From the NCBI GenBank assembly GCA_945897825.1, contig CAMDGX010000020.1, positions 1-59,045 on the forward strand: a stretch of 59,045 nucleotides of DNA, in the 5' to 3' direction. This stretch comes from Asaia bogorensis. Its GTDB lineage: Bacteria > Pseudomonadota > Alphaproteobacteria > Acetobacterales > Acetobacteraceae. The number at the start of each line of letters is the position of its first letter. Position 1 is the first letter of the stretch. This document shows, one piece after another, positions 1-7,656 of the stretch. A program made the translations under genes and the position numbers. The notes beneath the pieces were generated by a model. It was not told the origin of the DNA and searched no databases. It saw only the letters and a program-made list of their open reading frames with translations.

Positions 1-46
1 CACCCGGATGGCCCCTCCCCGCCGAAGGCGGAAACAGACGGGAGGT

Positions 47-92
47 CCAGGAACCTCAGGTTCCTGGCGGGGTCGAGGGGCAGAGCCCCTCG
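47..92. repeat. REP-like double stem-loop
   Basis: Two perfect hairpins lie side by side: CCAGGAACCT with AGGTTCCTGG (47-56 and 58-67, one-base loop) and CGAGGGGC with GCCCCTCG (74-81 and 85-92, loop AGA). They begin 13 bases beyond the stop codon of the minus-strand aldolase gene, so they could end or protect its transcript. No T tract follows. Paired GC-rich hairpins of this kind are often repeated in related genomes, but no second copy is in this window. Confidence 0.55.
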
Positions 93-105
93 CCTTCCCT
101 TCCCC

Positions 106-1047
106 TCACACCGCCATCGTCCGCCCCTGGTAAGCCCGCCCGATCGCCGCTGCATCCTCGCGTCCGCCGGCCAGCACGCGCACGCCGTCGTCGAGGCGTT
201 GCTTGATGTTTTCCGGCCAGCAGGCTTCGAGGAACGCCAGTCCGTTGCGGTGGCAGGCGCGCAGGATGCGGTCGCGCGCGGTTTGCAATTCCGGCGGATA
301 GGGGTTGTTGCGCATGGTCAGGTAGCCGAGCGAGAAGCCGAGGTCGCCTGGCCCGATCTCGGCATAGGCCAGCCCCGGCACCGCCAGGATTTCCTCGCAG
401 CGCGCCACGCCTTCGGGGCTTTCCAGCTTCACCCCGAGCATCAGCTCACCCTTGGGGTTCAGCGGCCACGGGTCGCAGCGCTGCTTGTATTCGATCGGGT
501 CGAGCCCCCAGACATGCCCGGCCTCGGGCTCCGAGCCCTGCCCGCGCGTGCCGACGCCCAGCGTGCCGGGGCGCGGCGTGACCTTGGCCTTCCCGGCCAT
601 GCGCTCCAGCGGCGAGGGCATGGCCGGGTCGACGCCCTGGGCGCCGATCGGGTAGCGGCAGGATTCGACGAAGGCCCGCACCGCCTCGGGCGTCTCCGCC
701 TGGCACAGGATGATGCCGTGCGCGCCGCGGCCGAGGATCTGGCGGAACTGCCAGGCATTGTGCAGCACGTTGGCCTCCGAGGTGCCGTTCACCGGCGCCT
801 CCACGATCACCGCCGGCGTTCGGTGCCCGCTGCGCGTCGGCCCGCCATCGACCAGGCCGCGCATGTAGGCGGCGAGCCCGCCCATGTCGAAGGCGCCATG
901 CTCCATGCCGATATTGATGTAGTCGGCCCAGGTCTGTGCGTCAGTCCGGCCCTGCTCATAGGTCAGCACGTGCCCGGTATGGTGCCCGGTGTAATAGACG
1001 CCGATGCCCTGTTGCAGCAGCTCGATGCAGCGGTTGACGCGCGCCAT
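106..1047 (-). CDS. HpcH/HpaI aldolase family protein
   Basis: A 313-residue protein of the HpcH/HpaI aldolase / citrate-lyase-beta superfamily, class II metal-dependent TIM-barrel enzymes that cleave or form C-C bonds of 2-oxo acids. The barrel-end motif EIGPGDLGFSLGY (about 230-242) matches the family pattern (I/F)GPxDL, with Asp235 as probable metal ligand; KLES (207-210) supplies the likely metal-binding Glu209. The middle of the protein (140-205) is longer than in E. coli HpaI (about 260 residues), so the substrate cannot be named. It is a lone gene with ATG start; the neighbouring small gene is divergent. Family assignment is firm, reaction unknown. Confidence 0.85.
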   Translation of the reverse strand: MARVNRCIELLQQGIGVYYTGHHTGHVLTYEQGRTDAQTWADYINIGMEHGAFDMGGLAAYMRGLVDGGPTRSGHRTPAVIVEAPVNGTSEANVLHNAWQFRQILGRGAHGIILCQAETPEAVRAFVESCRYPIGAQGVDPAMPSPLERMAGKAKVTPRPGTLGVGTRGQGSEPEAGHVWGLDPIEYKQRCDPWPLNPKGELMLGVKLESPEGVARCEEILAVPGLAYAEIGPGDLGFSLGYLTMRNNPYPPELQTARDRILRACHRNGLAFLEACWPENIKQRLDDGVRVLAGGREDAAAIGRAYQGRTMAV

Positions 1048-1153
1048 GGTTCGTTCCCGTCGTTTCCGGACAGGAGGCTAGCATGGCGTCACGGATACGC
1101 CACCTTGCCGCACATCCGGGCCGACGGGCCTGGAAAAATTTCCGCATACCCCC

Positions 1154-1182
1154 TTGCATTGCTAACAATCGTCATTTATATT
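1154..1182 (+). promoter_or_regulatory. Sigma-70-like promoter for the 1220 gene
   Basis: TTGCAT at 1154-1159 and TATATT at 1177-1182 are separated by 17 bases, close to the sigma-70 consensus, inside a short A/T-rich island in otherwise GC-rich DNA. The next ATG on this strand is at 1220, so the expected leader is about 30 bases. Confidence 0.6.
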
Positions 1183-1219
1183 CACTCGACTGACACGCAC
1201 CCCACCAGCAAAGGCCCCC

Positions 1220-1753
1220 ATGCCCCCGCACCCCTCCCCCCTGGCCGATACGGTCGCCAGCCTGCGCATCGCCACCTTGGCGACCCCCGCGCATGCCTGG
1301 CTGCCCGCGGCGATCCATGCCCTGATCCTGGCATGCCTCGCCCGCATCCTCGGCCGCCTGGAGGAGATGATCCGCCTGTGGCAGGCCGGCCTGCTCCCCC
1401 CGCCCGTCCAGCGCCCGCGAACCGCCCCGGCCACCTCACGGCCGCGCGCAGCACGCCGGAACCCGGACTCCGTCCCCCACCGGCGCCCGGCAATGCAGGC
1501 ACGGAATCACAATGAGGCAGAGCGACAGAGAGATGAAGGCAAGGTCCCTTCCCTGCCTCTTCTCTCTGTCTCTCTGGCTCTTTGTGAAACCTCCGCCTTC
1601 CGAACCGCGCACCCGGACTGCGCCAGGAATCCGCGCCAAGGCCGTCGCGTCGGCCTTACCTCTCCCCCGGCGTCGCTGGAGCGCCTGCCTCCAAAAAACG
1701 CCCGCCACGACCCACGCCGCGCCACGCCCAGTTTGTTACGATATCGAAATTAA
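1220..1753 (+). CDS. Hypothetical small protein, tail probably displaced
   Basis: Open frame of 177 codons. Residues 1-62 look like a real protein: a hydrophobic alanine/leucine-rich stretch (about 25-45) followed by RLEEMIRLWQAG and a proline run. From memory, small proteins with this RLE..RLWQAG pattern are common in Acetobacteraceae, with no known function. AAAGG sits about 9 bases before the ATG and a strong promoter lies upstream (1154-1182). The distal half is low-complexity and the frame runs straight through an 81-bp near-palindrome (1507-1587), so the original 3' end may have been replaced by that insertion. Start and N-terminus are fairly well supported; the C-terminus is not. Confidence 0.5.
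   Translation: MPPHPSPLADTVASLRIATLATPAHAWLPAAIHALILACLARILGRLEEMIRLWQAGLLPPPVQRPRTAPATSRPRAARRNPDSVPHRRPAMQARNHNEAERQRDEGKVPSLPLLSVSLALCETSAFRTAHPDCARNPRQGRRVGLTSPPASLERLPPKNARHDPRRATPSLLRYRN
1507..1587. repeat. 81-bp near-palindrome (long hairpin)
   Basis: The left arm 1507-1544 and right arm 1552-1587 are inverted copies with about four mismatches and two single-base gaps around a seven-base loop TCCCTTC. The outer ends are exact: TCACAA at 1507-1512 and TTGTGA at 1582-1587. The core pairs GACAGAGAGA with TCTCTCTGTC. It is much longer than a normal terminator, has no T tract, and shares no sequence with the other palindromic family in this window. It may be a MITE-like insertion or a large transcription-end hairpin. 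Confidence 0.65.
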
Positions 1754-1780
1754 TATCCACGCCGCGGCATCCCGGCCCGC

Positions 1781-2359
1781 TCAGCCGTCGCGCGAAGCGC
1801 GCAGCAATTCCTCCGCCGCCTCCCGCTCCATCCGCAAGGCCCGCAGCGCCACGTCGCGCGCGAAGCCGGCCCGGGCGAACGCCGCCAGTTCCTTCTGCAG
1901 CCGCGCCGGGTCGCCCGCCACGGTGCGGAACGGGCCGAGCCGCCGCCGCCGCGCATGCGCCACCGCCGCGGCGAACTCCGCCTCGGGGTCGTCCGGCAGC
2001 ACCGCCCCGGCCGTCTCCGCGCCGATCCCGCGCGCCGCGAGATGCGCCGCCACCGCCCGGCGCGACCGCCCGGCCCGGTTCAGGCTGCGGGCCCGCCCCT
2101 CGGCGAAGGCCGCGTCGTTCACCACCCCCAGCTCCACCAACCGATCAGCCACGCGCCGCGCCGCCAGCCGCGCGGCCGCCGCCGCCTCCGCCGCCCCCTC
2201 GTCGCCCCCAGCCGCGCGCAGCCAGCGCAGGATGCGCCGGTCGAGTACCGCAACCAGCCCGGCCCGCGTGGTCGCATAGCGCGCAAGATGCGCCAGCGCC
2301 GCCTCGCGCAGCGACGCGTCGTCGGGAGGGGGGCCAACAGGACCAACGGGGCGCGCCAT
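1781..2359 (-). CDS. recX: Regulatory protein RecX
   Basis: A 192-residue alanine/arginine-rich helical protein with the RecX layout of repeated three-helix modules: SLREAALAHLARYATTRAGL (about 16-35), a central block containing RVADRLVELGVVNDAAFAE, and a third module with AVAHARRRRLGPF. RecX binds RecA filaments and limits recombination and SOS activity. The frame is open upstream to 2461, but the family's first helix starts just after the ATG at 2359, so I chose that. recA is not nearby, which is common in this group. It is divergent from argD, and the 200 bp between them carries a candidate argD promoter. Confidence 0.8.
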   Translation of the reverse strand: MARPVGPVGPPPDDASLREAALAHLARYATTRAGLVAVLDRRILRWLRAAGGDEGAAEAAAAARLAARRVADRLVELGVVNDAAFAEGRARSLNRAGRSRRAVAAHLAARGIGAETAGAVLPDDPEAEFAAAVAHARRRRLGPFRTVAGDPARLQKELAAFARAGFARDVALRALRMEREAAEELLRASRDG

Positions 2360-2434
2360 ACCCCGACCCTGCCACGCCCGGCCCGGCAAGGAAATTCCCG
2401 CGCGCATGGGCGCCATGCGCAACGTTTCCGCCAT

Positions 2435-2464
2435 TTGACTTCCGCCCGCCGGCCAGCCCATTGT
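2435..2464 (+). promoter_or_regulatory. Candidate argD promoter
   Basis: TTGACT (2435-2440) and CATTGT (2459-2464) are 18 bases apart, about 100 bases before the argD ATG. The -35 box is near consensus and the -10 box is weak. The 18 bases ending in TTGACT (2423-2440) recur with one mismatch at 21944-21961 in front of another gene. Confidence 0.35.
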
Positions 2465-2561
2465 TTCCGCTTCCCCGGAACCGTCCGCGCAGGGGCGCGG
2501 GCGGCGTCAATCCCGTGGAACAACCGTCCCCACCAGAGGGACCAACGAGGGTCACCCGGAT

Positions 2562-3755
2562 ATGATTTCCGCCCTGCTGCCGAACTACAACCGCGCCAAC
2601 CTCGCCTTCGAGCGGGGCGAGGGCGCCTGGCTGTGGACGACGGACGGGCGACGATTCCTCGATTTCGGGTCCGGCATCGCCACCGCCTCGCTCGGCCACG
2701 GCAACAAGCACCTCGCCGACGCCATCTCGGCCCAGGCGCACAAGGTGATGCACGTCTCGAACCTGTACCGCATCCCCCAGGCCGAGCAGCTCGCTGCCCG
2801 GCTGGTCGAAGCGACGTTCGCGGACACCGTGTTCTTCTGCAACTCGGGCGCGGAAGCGAACGAGGGCATGATCAAGATGGTCCGCAAGACCATGGCCAGC
2901 ACCGGCAAGCCGGAGAAATACGGCATCATCTGCTTCGAAGGCGCCTTCCACGGCCGCACCCTGGCCACCCTGGCCGCCACCGGCAACGACCACTACCTGG
3001 AAGGCTTCGGCCCCCGGGTGGAGGGCTTCAAGCACGTGCCGCTGAACAACATGAACGCCGTGCGCGACGCCATCGACGGCACCACCGCCGGCATCCTGCT
3101 GGAACCCGTGCAGGGCGAGGGCGGCATGCGCTCGGCCGACATCCAGTTCCTGCGCGACCTGCGCGCCATGTGCGACGAGTTCGGCCTGATCATGGCGCTG
3201 GACGAGATCCAGTCCGGCATGGGCCGCACCGGCAAGCTGTTCGCGCATGAGTGGGCCGGCATCGAACCCGATGTCATTTCCTCGGCCAAGGGCATTGGCG
3301 GCGGCTTCCCGCTCGGCGCCGTGCTGGCCAAGGAATGGGTCGGCAAGCACCTCGTCCCCGGCACCCACGGCACCACCTTCGGCGGCAACCCGCTGGCCTG
3401 CACCGCGGGCAATGCAGTGCTCGACGTGATCCTCGCCCCCGGCTTCCTCGACGAAGTGGTGTCCAAGGGCGAGCACCTGAAGGCCGGCGTGCAGAAGCTG
3501 ATCGCCGAGTTCCCGGCGATCTTCGCCGAGTCGCGCGGCCGCGGCCTGATGCAGGGCATCAAGTGCGTCATTCCCGCCGGCCAGGTGCAGGGCGCCTTCA
3601 CCGAAGCCGGGCTGATGACCGTCACCGCCGGCGAGAACGTGGTGCGCCTCGTGCCGCCGCTGGTCGCCAGCGCGGCGGACATCGACGAGGCGCTCGGCAT
3701 GATGCGCCGCGCCGCCGCCAGCCTCGCCGCCGCCCCCAAGGCGGCTGCGCAGTGA
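2562..3755 (+). CDS. argD: Acetylornithine aminotransferase
   Basis: A 397-residue class-III PLP aminotransferase that converts N-acetylglutamate semialdehyde and glutamate to N-acetylornithine and 2-oxoglutarate in cytoplasmic arginine synthesis; many members also serve lysine synthesis. Seen directly: the phosphate-binding stretch [10 protein letters not shown], the cofactor aspartate in [12 protein letters not shown], and the Schiff-base lysine Lys243 in [14 protein letters not shown], followed by [13 protein letters not shown]. Length matches the family. The start ATG follows GAGGG by about a dozen bases. argF begins 22 bases after the stop, making an arginine operon. Confidence 0.95.
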   Translation: MISALLPNYNRANLAFERGEGAWLWTTDGRRFLDFGSGIATASLGHGNKHLADAISAQAHKVMHVSNLYRIPQAEQLAARLVEATFADTVFFCNSGAEANEGMIKMVRKTMASTGKPEKYGIICFEGAFHGRTLATLAATGNDHYLEGFGPRVEGFKHVPLNNMNAVRDAIDGTTAGILLEPVQGEGGMRSADIQFLRDLRAMCDEFGLIMALDEIQSGMGRTGKLFAHEWAGIEPDVISSAKGIGGGFPLGAVLAKEWVGKHLVPGTHGTTFGGNPLACTAGNAVLDVILAPGFLDEVVSKGEHLKAGVQKLIAEFPAIFAESRGRGLMQGIKCVIPAGQVQGAFTEAGLMTVTAGENVVRLVPPLVASAADIDEALGMMRRAAASLAAAPKAAAQ

Positions 3756-3777
3756 CCATCACCATCAGGCCCGTGCC

Positions 3778-4755
3778 GTGAGCGGGGCCGCTTTGCGCCG
3801 CACCTCGGCGCAGGGAACGAAGGGCGGGGAGACAGGATCTCCCCGCCACTTCATTGACATAAGGGATCACGACGGCGACACGCTGCGCCGCATGCTGGAA
3901 GTGGCATCCGGCTATAAGCGGGCGCTGAAATCCGGTGCCGCCACGCCGAAGCCGCTCGCCGGCAAGGTGCTGGCGCTCATCTTCGAGAAACCGTCCACCC
4001 GCACCCGCGTCAGCTTCGAGGTCGGCATGCGCCAGCTCGGCGGCGACGTGATCCACCTCACCTCCGCCGACATGCAGCTCGGCCGCGGCGAAACCATCGC
4101 CGACACGGCGCGCGTCCTCTCGCGCTACGTCGATGCGGTCATGCTGCGCACATTCGCCCATGCGCGCCTGAAGGAGTTCGCCGAGCACGCCACCGTGCCG
4201 GTGATCAACGGCCTCACCGACAGCAGCCACTCGGTGCAGCTGATGGCCGACGTCATGACCTTCGAGGAACACCGCGGCCCGATCGCCGGCCAGGTGGTGG
4301 CCTGGTGCGGCGACGGCAACAACGTCGCCCAGACCTGGATCGAAAGCGCGGCGCGCTTCGGCTTCACGCTTCGTCTGGCCACCCCGCCCGAACTGCGGCC
4401 GCCGGCCGCCGTGGTGGACTGGGCCCGCGCCCAGGGTGCCAAGATCGAGCTGGTCGACGATCCGGCCGAAGCCGTGCGCGGCGCGCGCTGCGTGGTCACC
4501 GACACCTGGGTCAGCATGGGCGACGACCCGAACTCCGCCCGCCACAACCTGCTGGCGCCTTACCGCGTGACGCAGGAATTGATGGCCAAGGCGGCGGCGG
4601 ATGCGATCTTCATGCACTGCCTGCCGGCCCATCGCGGCGAGGAGGTCACCGAGGAGGTGATCGACGGCCCGCAAAGCGTGGTGTTCGACGAGGCCGAGAA
4701 CCGGCTGCACGCGCAGAAGGGCGTGCTGGCCTGGGCGCTCGGCGCGGCCGGCTGA
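3778..4755 (+). CDS. argF: Ornithine carbamoyltransferase
   Basis: A 325-residue enzyme that makes citrulline from ornithine and carbamoyl phosphate. The carbamoyl-phosphate signature FEKPSTRTR (69-77) and the ornithine-loop signature HCLPAHRG (His280, Cys281) are intact. The frame starts at a GTG (3778) with no good ribosome site; the family's conserved start, HFIDIRD, comes only at residue 24, so the first 20 residues are an extension or the true start is an internal non-ATG codon. It directly follows argD and is probably co-transcribed with it. Confidence 0.93.
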   Translation: MSGAALRRTSAQGTKGGETGSPRHFIDIRDHDGDTLRRMLEVASGYKRALKSGAATPKPLAGKVLALIFEKPSTRTRVSFEVGMRQLGGDVIHLTSADMQLGRGETIADTARVLSRYVDAVMLRTFAHARLKEFAEHATVPVINGLTDSSHSVQLMADVMTFEEHRGPIAGQVVAWCGDGNNVAQTWIESAARFGFTLRLATPPELRPPAAVVDWARAQGAKIELVDDPAEAVRGARCVVTDTWVSMGDDPNSARHNLLAPYRVTQELMAKAAADAIFMHCLPAHRGEEVTEEVIDGPQSVVFDEAENRLHAQKGVLAWALGAAG

Positions 4756-4831
4756 AACGAGTTCCGACCGGATGGGGTCCATCCGGTCGGATGCCAGGCA
4801 TTCCCGAAGCGGCGGCGATCGCGCCGTGCCG

Positions 4832-5686
4832 TCAGCCTGCGCTGGCAGCACCGCGCCGGCGCCGTATCGCGCCGATGCCCAGCAGCCCGGCCCCGAGCAG
4901 TGCCATGGACGCCGGCTCCACCACAGGCGTCGAGGGCAGGTCGTTCGCGGAGCCGAAGCCGCCCTGCGACTCCGTCTCGGCCCAGCGATACACCGGCGCC
5001 GCGTTGCTGGTGATGAACAGCACCGGCGAGGACTGGCCAGCCTCGATCAAGCCATCCACGTTCCAGCCGAAGATGATCGAGTCGGAGGAGAAGGCCGGTG
5101 CCGGATTGCTGATCGCAAGCCCGGTCCGCACGCCCGCCGGAGCGACGAGATCGTCGGCGACGGCAAGTCCGAGCGGTGCGTCGGTCACGAGCGCGCTCGG
5201 GGTGCCGTTGTCGGCGGCCAGGTCGCCGCTACCCAAGGTATAGCCGGTCACGATGCTCGGGTTGGCATTGCCGATCGCGGTGCCGTTGGCATCGCGGAAG
5301 GCGCCCCCCAGCCAGCCGGCACCGGTCACGGTGCTGCTGTTGATACTGAGGTTGAAGTCGCGCAGCGGATCGTCCGCCCCGCCGCTCTGGTTCGTGTTCA
5401 CCACCTGATAGAGATAGACATAGCTGGCGGCGGCATCGACGGTGGCGCCGAACTTGCCGGCGATGTCAGCCAGCGCATTCGGCGACAGGCCGCCGAAGAA
5501 CGCGTCGTTGGTCCAGTTTCCGTCCTCGTTTCGGTAGACCGCAAAATTCACCACGCTGTCGCACAGGCCACAGGGCTGGGCGAACTCGCTCACGCCGGTG
5601 AATTGCGGCAGCAACTGGGCCTGCGCCCCGGTGCCCACGGCACCGGCGGCAAGTGCCATGATCGCGGCCCCAATGATAACTCTCAT
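4832..5686 (-). CDS. PEP-CTERM sorting-domain exported protein
   Basis: A 284-residue exported protein. It has an N-terminal signal peptide (1-24, ending GAQAQ) and a C-terminal PEP-CTERM tripartite signal: VVEPAS, a hydrophobic segment MALLGAGLLGIGAI, then RRRR. PEP-CTERM proteins are processed by exosortase and displayed at the cell surface; the motif here reads VEP rather than the usual VPEP. The middle is Asn/Gly/Ser/Thr-rich with a C-x-x-C (PCGLC) and is otherwise unrecognised. GGAGGG lies 7-8 bases before the ATG at 5686. No exosortase gene is in the window. It converges with argF; an A/T-rich region lies upstream. Confidence 0.85.
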   Translation of the reverse strand: MRVIIGAAIMALAAGAVGTGAQAQLLPQFTGVSEFAQPCGLCDSVVNFAVYRNEDGNWTNDAFFGGLSPNALADIAGKFGATVDAAASYVYLYQVVNTNQSGGADDPLRDFNLSINSSTVTGAGWLGGAFRDANGTAIGNANPSIVTGYTLGSGDLAADNGTPSALVTDAPLGLAVADDLVAPAGVRTGLAISNPAPAFSSDSIIFGWNVDGLIEAGQSSPVLFITSNAAPVYRWAETESQGGFGSANDLPSTPVVEPASMALLGAGLLGIGAIRRRRGAASAG

Positions 5687-6008
5687 GGTTTGTATCCCTC
5701 CATCCGGCCACTCACGGCGGCATCGGTCAAATGGCTCGTCCTGAACAATCACACCGCCCCTGCAGGCAGATGTATGAGCATGTTCCCTGGTTGTCGGATC
5801 AAGTCAATTCATTCTTATATACTTATTAACCAAGCATAACCACGAATTGTAACCGTCACACCGTGTTACATACGGGCCGCGCCTGCGGTCTGCACATGCA
5901 TTCCATGACATTGCCGGCCGAGCCGACGCCGCCGCGCCCGATGCCGCACTTGCCTGCGATCCTCGGCTCGCCTACGCCTCGACAGAACCTTTCCGCGGAG
6001 GATCCGCC
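5687..6008. other. Intergenic region with A/T-rich island
   Basis: This 322-bp gap separates divergent genes. Bases around 5808-5850 are strikingly A/T-rich (runs such as TTCTTATATACTTATTAA) against a GC-rich background and probably hold the promoter of the PEP-CTERM gene; I cannot place -35 and -10 boxes with confidence. The sulfurtransferase side ends in a strong ribosome site (GCGGAGGATCC) just before 6009. A short open frame at 5863 on the plus strand is a shadow of the region and has no coding features. Confidence 0.45.
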
Positions 6009-6890
6009 ATGGCCACCCCCGACGGCTTCGCCCACCCTGAGTTCCTCGTCGACACCGATTGGCTCGCCGCCCATATCGACGAGCCCGGCGTGGTGGTGCT
6101 GGACACCACCACCCACCTCGTGCCCGAACCCACGGCCGGCTACAGCGTCGTTCCCGGCCGGGCCGATTTCGAGAAGGGCCACATCCCCTCGGCGCAGTAT
6201 GTCGACCTCCAGGCCGAGTTGTCCGAGCCCGGCCACCGGTTCCGCTTCATGCTGCCCACGCCGGAACGCTTCGCGGCATCGATGTCCCGCCTCGGCGTGT
6301 CCGACGCCAGCCGCGTGATCCTCTACAGCACCGCCAATGCCTGGTGGGCCAGCCGCGTCTGGTGGCTGCTGCGCGTCTTCGGCCACGACAACGCCGCCGT
6401 GCTCGATGGCGGCTGGCAGAAATGGACCGCCGAGCACCGCCCGGTCGAAACCGGCCCCGGCAAGCCGCGCGCGCCGGGCCATTTCACCGCCCGCACGCCC
6501 CGCCCGCTGATGGCCGACAAGGCCGAGGTGCTGGCCGCCATCAACGACGGCGCCGTCTGCACCATCAACGCCCTGCGCCCCGAGCAGCACACCGGGAGCG
6601 GCGGCGTGCAATATGGCCGCCCGGGCCGCATCGCCGGCAGCGTGAACGTCGCCGCCACCCACCTGCTCGATCCCGCGACCAACACGTTCCTCCCCGCCGA
6701 CGCCCTGCGCGCAAAATTCGACTCGGTCGGCGCCATGGACCGCAAGGTGATCACCTATTGCGGCGGCGGCATCGCGGCCAGTGCCGATGCGCTCGTCCTG
6801 ACCATGCTCGGCCACAAGGACGTCAAGCTCTACGACGCCTCGCTGTCCGAATGGGTGGCGGACCCGGACCTGCCGATGGAAACCGGCTGA
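6009..6890 (+). CDS. sseA: 3-mercaptopyruvate / thiosulfate sulfurtransferase
   Basis: A 293-residue protein with two rhodanese domains. The C-terminal domain has the active-site loop YCGGGIAAS with catalytic Cys251; the N-terminal domain carries YSTANAWWASRVWW where the cysteine is replaced, as in the family. The long loop EPTAGYSVVPGR and the linker after 160 fit SseA-like enzymes, which move sulfane sulfur from 3-mercaptopyruvate or thiosulfate to thiophilic acceptors. The CGGGI loop differs from the E. coli CGSGVTA, so the preferred donor is uncertain. A GGAGG site precedes the ATG. The TSUP transporter gene starts 7 bases after its stop, suggesting a sulfur-handling pair. Confidence 0.88.
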   Translation: MATPDGFAHPEFLVDTDWLAAHIDEPGVVVLDTTTHLVPEPTAGYSVVPGRADFEKGHIPSAQYVDLQAELSEPGHRFRFMLPTPERFAASMSRLGVSDASRVILYSTANAWWASRVWWLLRVFGHDNAAVLDGGWQKWTAEHRPVETGPGKPRAPGHFTARTPRPLMADKAEVLAAINDGAVCTINALRPEQHTGSGGVQYGRPGRIAGSVNVAATHLLDPATNTFLPADALRAKFDSVGAMDRKVITYCGGGIAASADALVLTMLGHKDVKLYDASLSEWVADPDLPMETG

Positions 6891-6897
6891 GCGCCCC

Positions 6898-7647
6898 ATG
6901 CTCGCCGCCGGGGAGGCCGCGCTGCTGCTCGGCGCGGGCCTGGTCGGCGGGATGCTGAACGCGGTCGCCGGCGGGGCGACGCTGATCACCTTCCCCGCCC
7001 TGCTCGCCGTCGGGTTGCCGCCGGTGGTGGCCAATGCGTCCAACGCGCTGGCGCTGACGCCCGGCCACCTGCTGGCCGCCCTCGCCGACCGTGCGAAGCT
7101 GCCGCCGGCGCGCGCTTTGGCCCTGCCGCTGCTGATCACCTTGGCCTGCGGCATCGCCGGCGCGGTGTTGCTGCTGGCCACGCCGGCGCGGCTGTTCATC
7201 GCGCTGGTGCCGGCGCTGATCGGCTTCGCCACGCTCGTGTTCGCGCTCGGCCCCGCGCTGCAACGCGCAGCCCGCGCCCGGGCGCCCCGCCGTGGCGTGC
7301 GACTGGCTGGGCTTGCGGGCGGGGCGCTGTACGGCGGGTATTTCGGCGCCGGCCTGGGCGTGATGCTGCTGGCCCTGCTGGTCGCCACCGGGCCGGAGGC
7401 GCCGCGCGAGGCCAATGCGGTCAAGAACGTGCTGTCCACCGCCGCTGGGCTTGCCGCCGTGCTGGTGTTGGCCTCGGCCGGCACGATCGCCTGGGGACCG
7501 GCCCTGACCATGCTGGCCGGCGCCTTCGCCGGCGGCTATCTGGGCGGCCGCCTGATCGCCATCCTGCCGGCCCGTGCCGCGCGCGCCATCGTGGTCACCG
7601 CCGGCAGCGCGATGACCGCCGCCTATGCGTGGCGCTACTGGGGCTGA
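6898..7647 (+). CDS. TauE/SafE (TSUP) family anion exporter
   Basis: A 249-residue inner-membrane protein with about eight hydrophobic segments in two similar halves. Each half carries the TSUP glycine signature: GLVGGMLNAVAGGATLITFPALL near the start and GGALYGGYFGAGLGVMLLALL in the second half. The family moves sulfite, sulfoacetate or other small anions. It is translationally close to the sulfurtransferase gene (7-base gap), so a role in exporting a sulfur compound made by that enzyme is a reasonable inference. It converges with pepN, 9 bases away. Confidence 0.85.
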   Translation: MLAAGEAALLLGAGLVGGMLNAVAGGATLITFPALLAVGLPPVVANASNALALTPGHLLAALADRAKLPPARALALPLLITLACGIAGAVLLLATPARLFIALVPALIGFATLVFALGPALQRAARARAPRRGVRLAGLAGGALYGGYFGAGLGVMLLALLVATGPEAPREANAVKNVLSTAAGLAAVLVLASAGTIAWGPALTMLAGAFAGGYLGGRLIAILPARAARAIVVTAGSAMTAAYAWRYWG

Positions 7648-7656
7648 CCGTCCGCG

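Noticed and set aside
2145-3476. Minus-strand frame of 443 codons over argD
   Set aside because: Antisense to argD, with repeated His/Gly/Val and no motif.
5856-7511. Minus-strand frame of 551 codons over the sulfurtransferase and TSUP genes
   Set aside because: It crosses two recognisable genes on the opposite strand, is low-complexity and has no family motifs.
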